DNA from: Actinomycetes bacterium
GTDB lineage: Bacteria; Actinomycetota; Acidimicrobiia; Acidimicrobiales; RAAP-2
NCBI GenBank assembly: GCA_021850345.1
Contig: JAJZMN010000067.1
Coordinates: 1-6,059, forward strand
DNA length: 6,059 nucleotides
Direction: 5' to 3'
Both the position numbers and the translations under genes were made by a program. Shown here one piece after another: positions 5,976 to 6,059 of the stretch (position 1 is the stretch's first letter; the number at the start of each line of letters is the position of its first letter). The notes beneath the pieces are model-generated. The model was not told the DNA's origin. It ran no database searches and saw only the letters and a program-made list of their open reading frames with translations.

Positions 5976-6059
5976 GTGCCCTGCTCGTCACGCTCAGTGG
6001 TCGCACCGGTCTCAGCGGTACCGCTGCGCTCCTCGAACGGCGGCACAGTCCGGGCGGGT
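5976..6059 (+). CDS. Possible 5' end of the next gene (yvcK expected), cut by the window
   Basis: From a GTG at 5976 the frame stays open for 28 codons to the window end, finishing '...SSNGGTVRAG'. A second in-frame GTG lies at 5997. The purine-rich GGCGGGG immediately before 5976 is too close to be a good ribosome site. Actinobacterial YvcK (GapZ/CofD-like) proteins often begin with a low-complexity tail before a GGGHG motif, which would lie just beyond this window, so the gene order and a short tail fit. No diagnostic YvcK residue is visible, codon bias is weaker than in the three upstream genes, and the +2 frame is also open. The call is therefore mainly contextual. Confidence 0.35.
   Translation, partial: MPCSSRSVVAPVSAVPLRSSNGGTVRAG
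6013..6026. repeat. 14-bp perfect palindrome near the window end
   Basis: CAGCGGTACCGCTG reads the same on both strands. It lies between rapZ and the window end, inside the possible start of the next gene. It does not match the LexA box or another operator I recognise. It could be a dimeric regulator site or chance. Confidence 0.4.

Noticed and set aside
5928..6059. Frame +2 coding segment 'GGGALLVTLSGRTGLSGTAALLERR' after rapZ
   Set aside because: No ATG, GTG or TTG start is found in this frame near or upstream within the rapZ end, so it is not called, although the sequence looks mildly protein-like.
1..6059. New defence, mobile or CRISPR-like system
   Set aside because: Every long stretch is accounted for by three housekeeping genes; no repeat-spacer pattern, transposase, integrase, terminal inverted repeats, tRNA or rRNA is visible.

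Overview
This is a high-GC, densely coding window from an actinobacterium. The protein signatures fit that phylum: UvrA has an Asp in place of a Cys in its first zinc module, UvrC has the 'RRFAYPP' insertion before its second catalytic Asp, and RapZ has an Arg P-loop ('GMSGAGRST'). A deep-branching class such as Acidimicrobiia is possible, but I cannot place it from sequence alone. All genes lie on the + strand.

Layout: 1-80 is a short upstream region with a 12-bp tandem repeat, a perfect LexA-type SOS operator (54-67) and a -10 hexamer (69-74) placed exactly for a leaderless transcript starting at the uvrA GTG. uvrA fills 81-2975. A 103-bp gap follows, with a small terminator-like hairpin directly after the uvrA stop and possible competing hairpins. 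uvrC (3079-5079) has an unresolved start context. rapZ (5076-5930) overlaps the uvrC stop by four bases (ATGA), so it is probably translationally coupled. The last 129 bases hold two small hairpins, a 14-bp palindrome and perhaps the first codons of the next gene. By the conserved actinobacterial order uvrC-rapZ-yvcK-whiA, that gene would be yvcK.

Function: UvrA (damage recognition ATPase) and UvrC (dual-incision nuclease) are two of the three UvrABC excision-repair proteins; uvrB is not here. The SOS operator implies that uvrA is induced by DNA damage. RapZ is an unrelated P-loop protein linked in other bacteria to amino-sugar sensing and RNA regulation, and its coupling to uvrC is a conserved genomic habit.

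There is no sign of a new multi-gene system, mobile element, CRISPR array or RNA gene. The points worth a second look are the overlapping LexA/leaderless promoter of uvrA, a RapZ that has lost the D-x-R nucleotide motif, and a UvrC whose second helix-hairpin-helix lacks its Gly-x-Gly turn.
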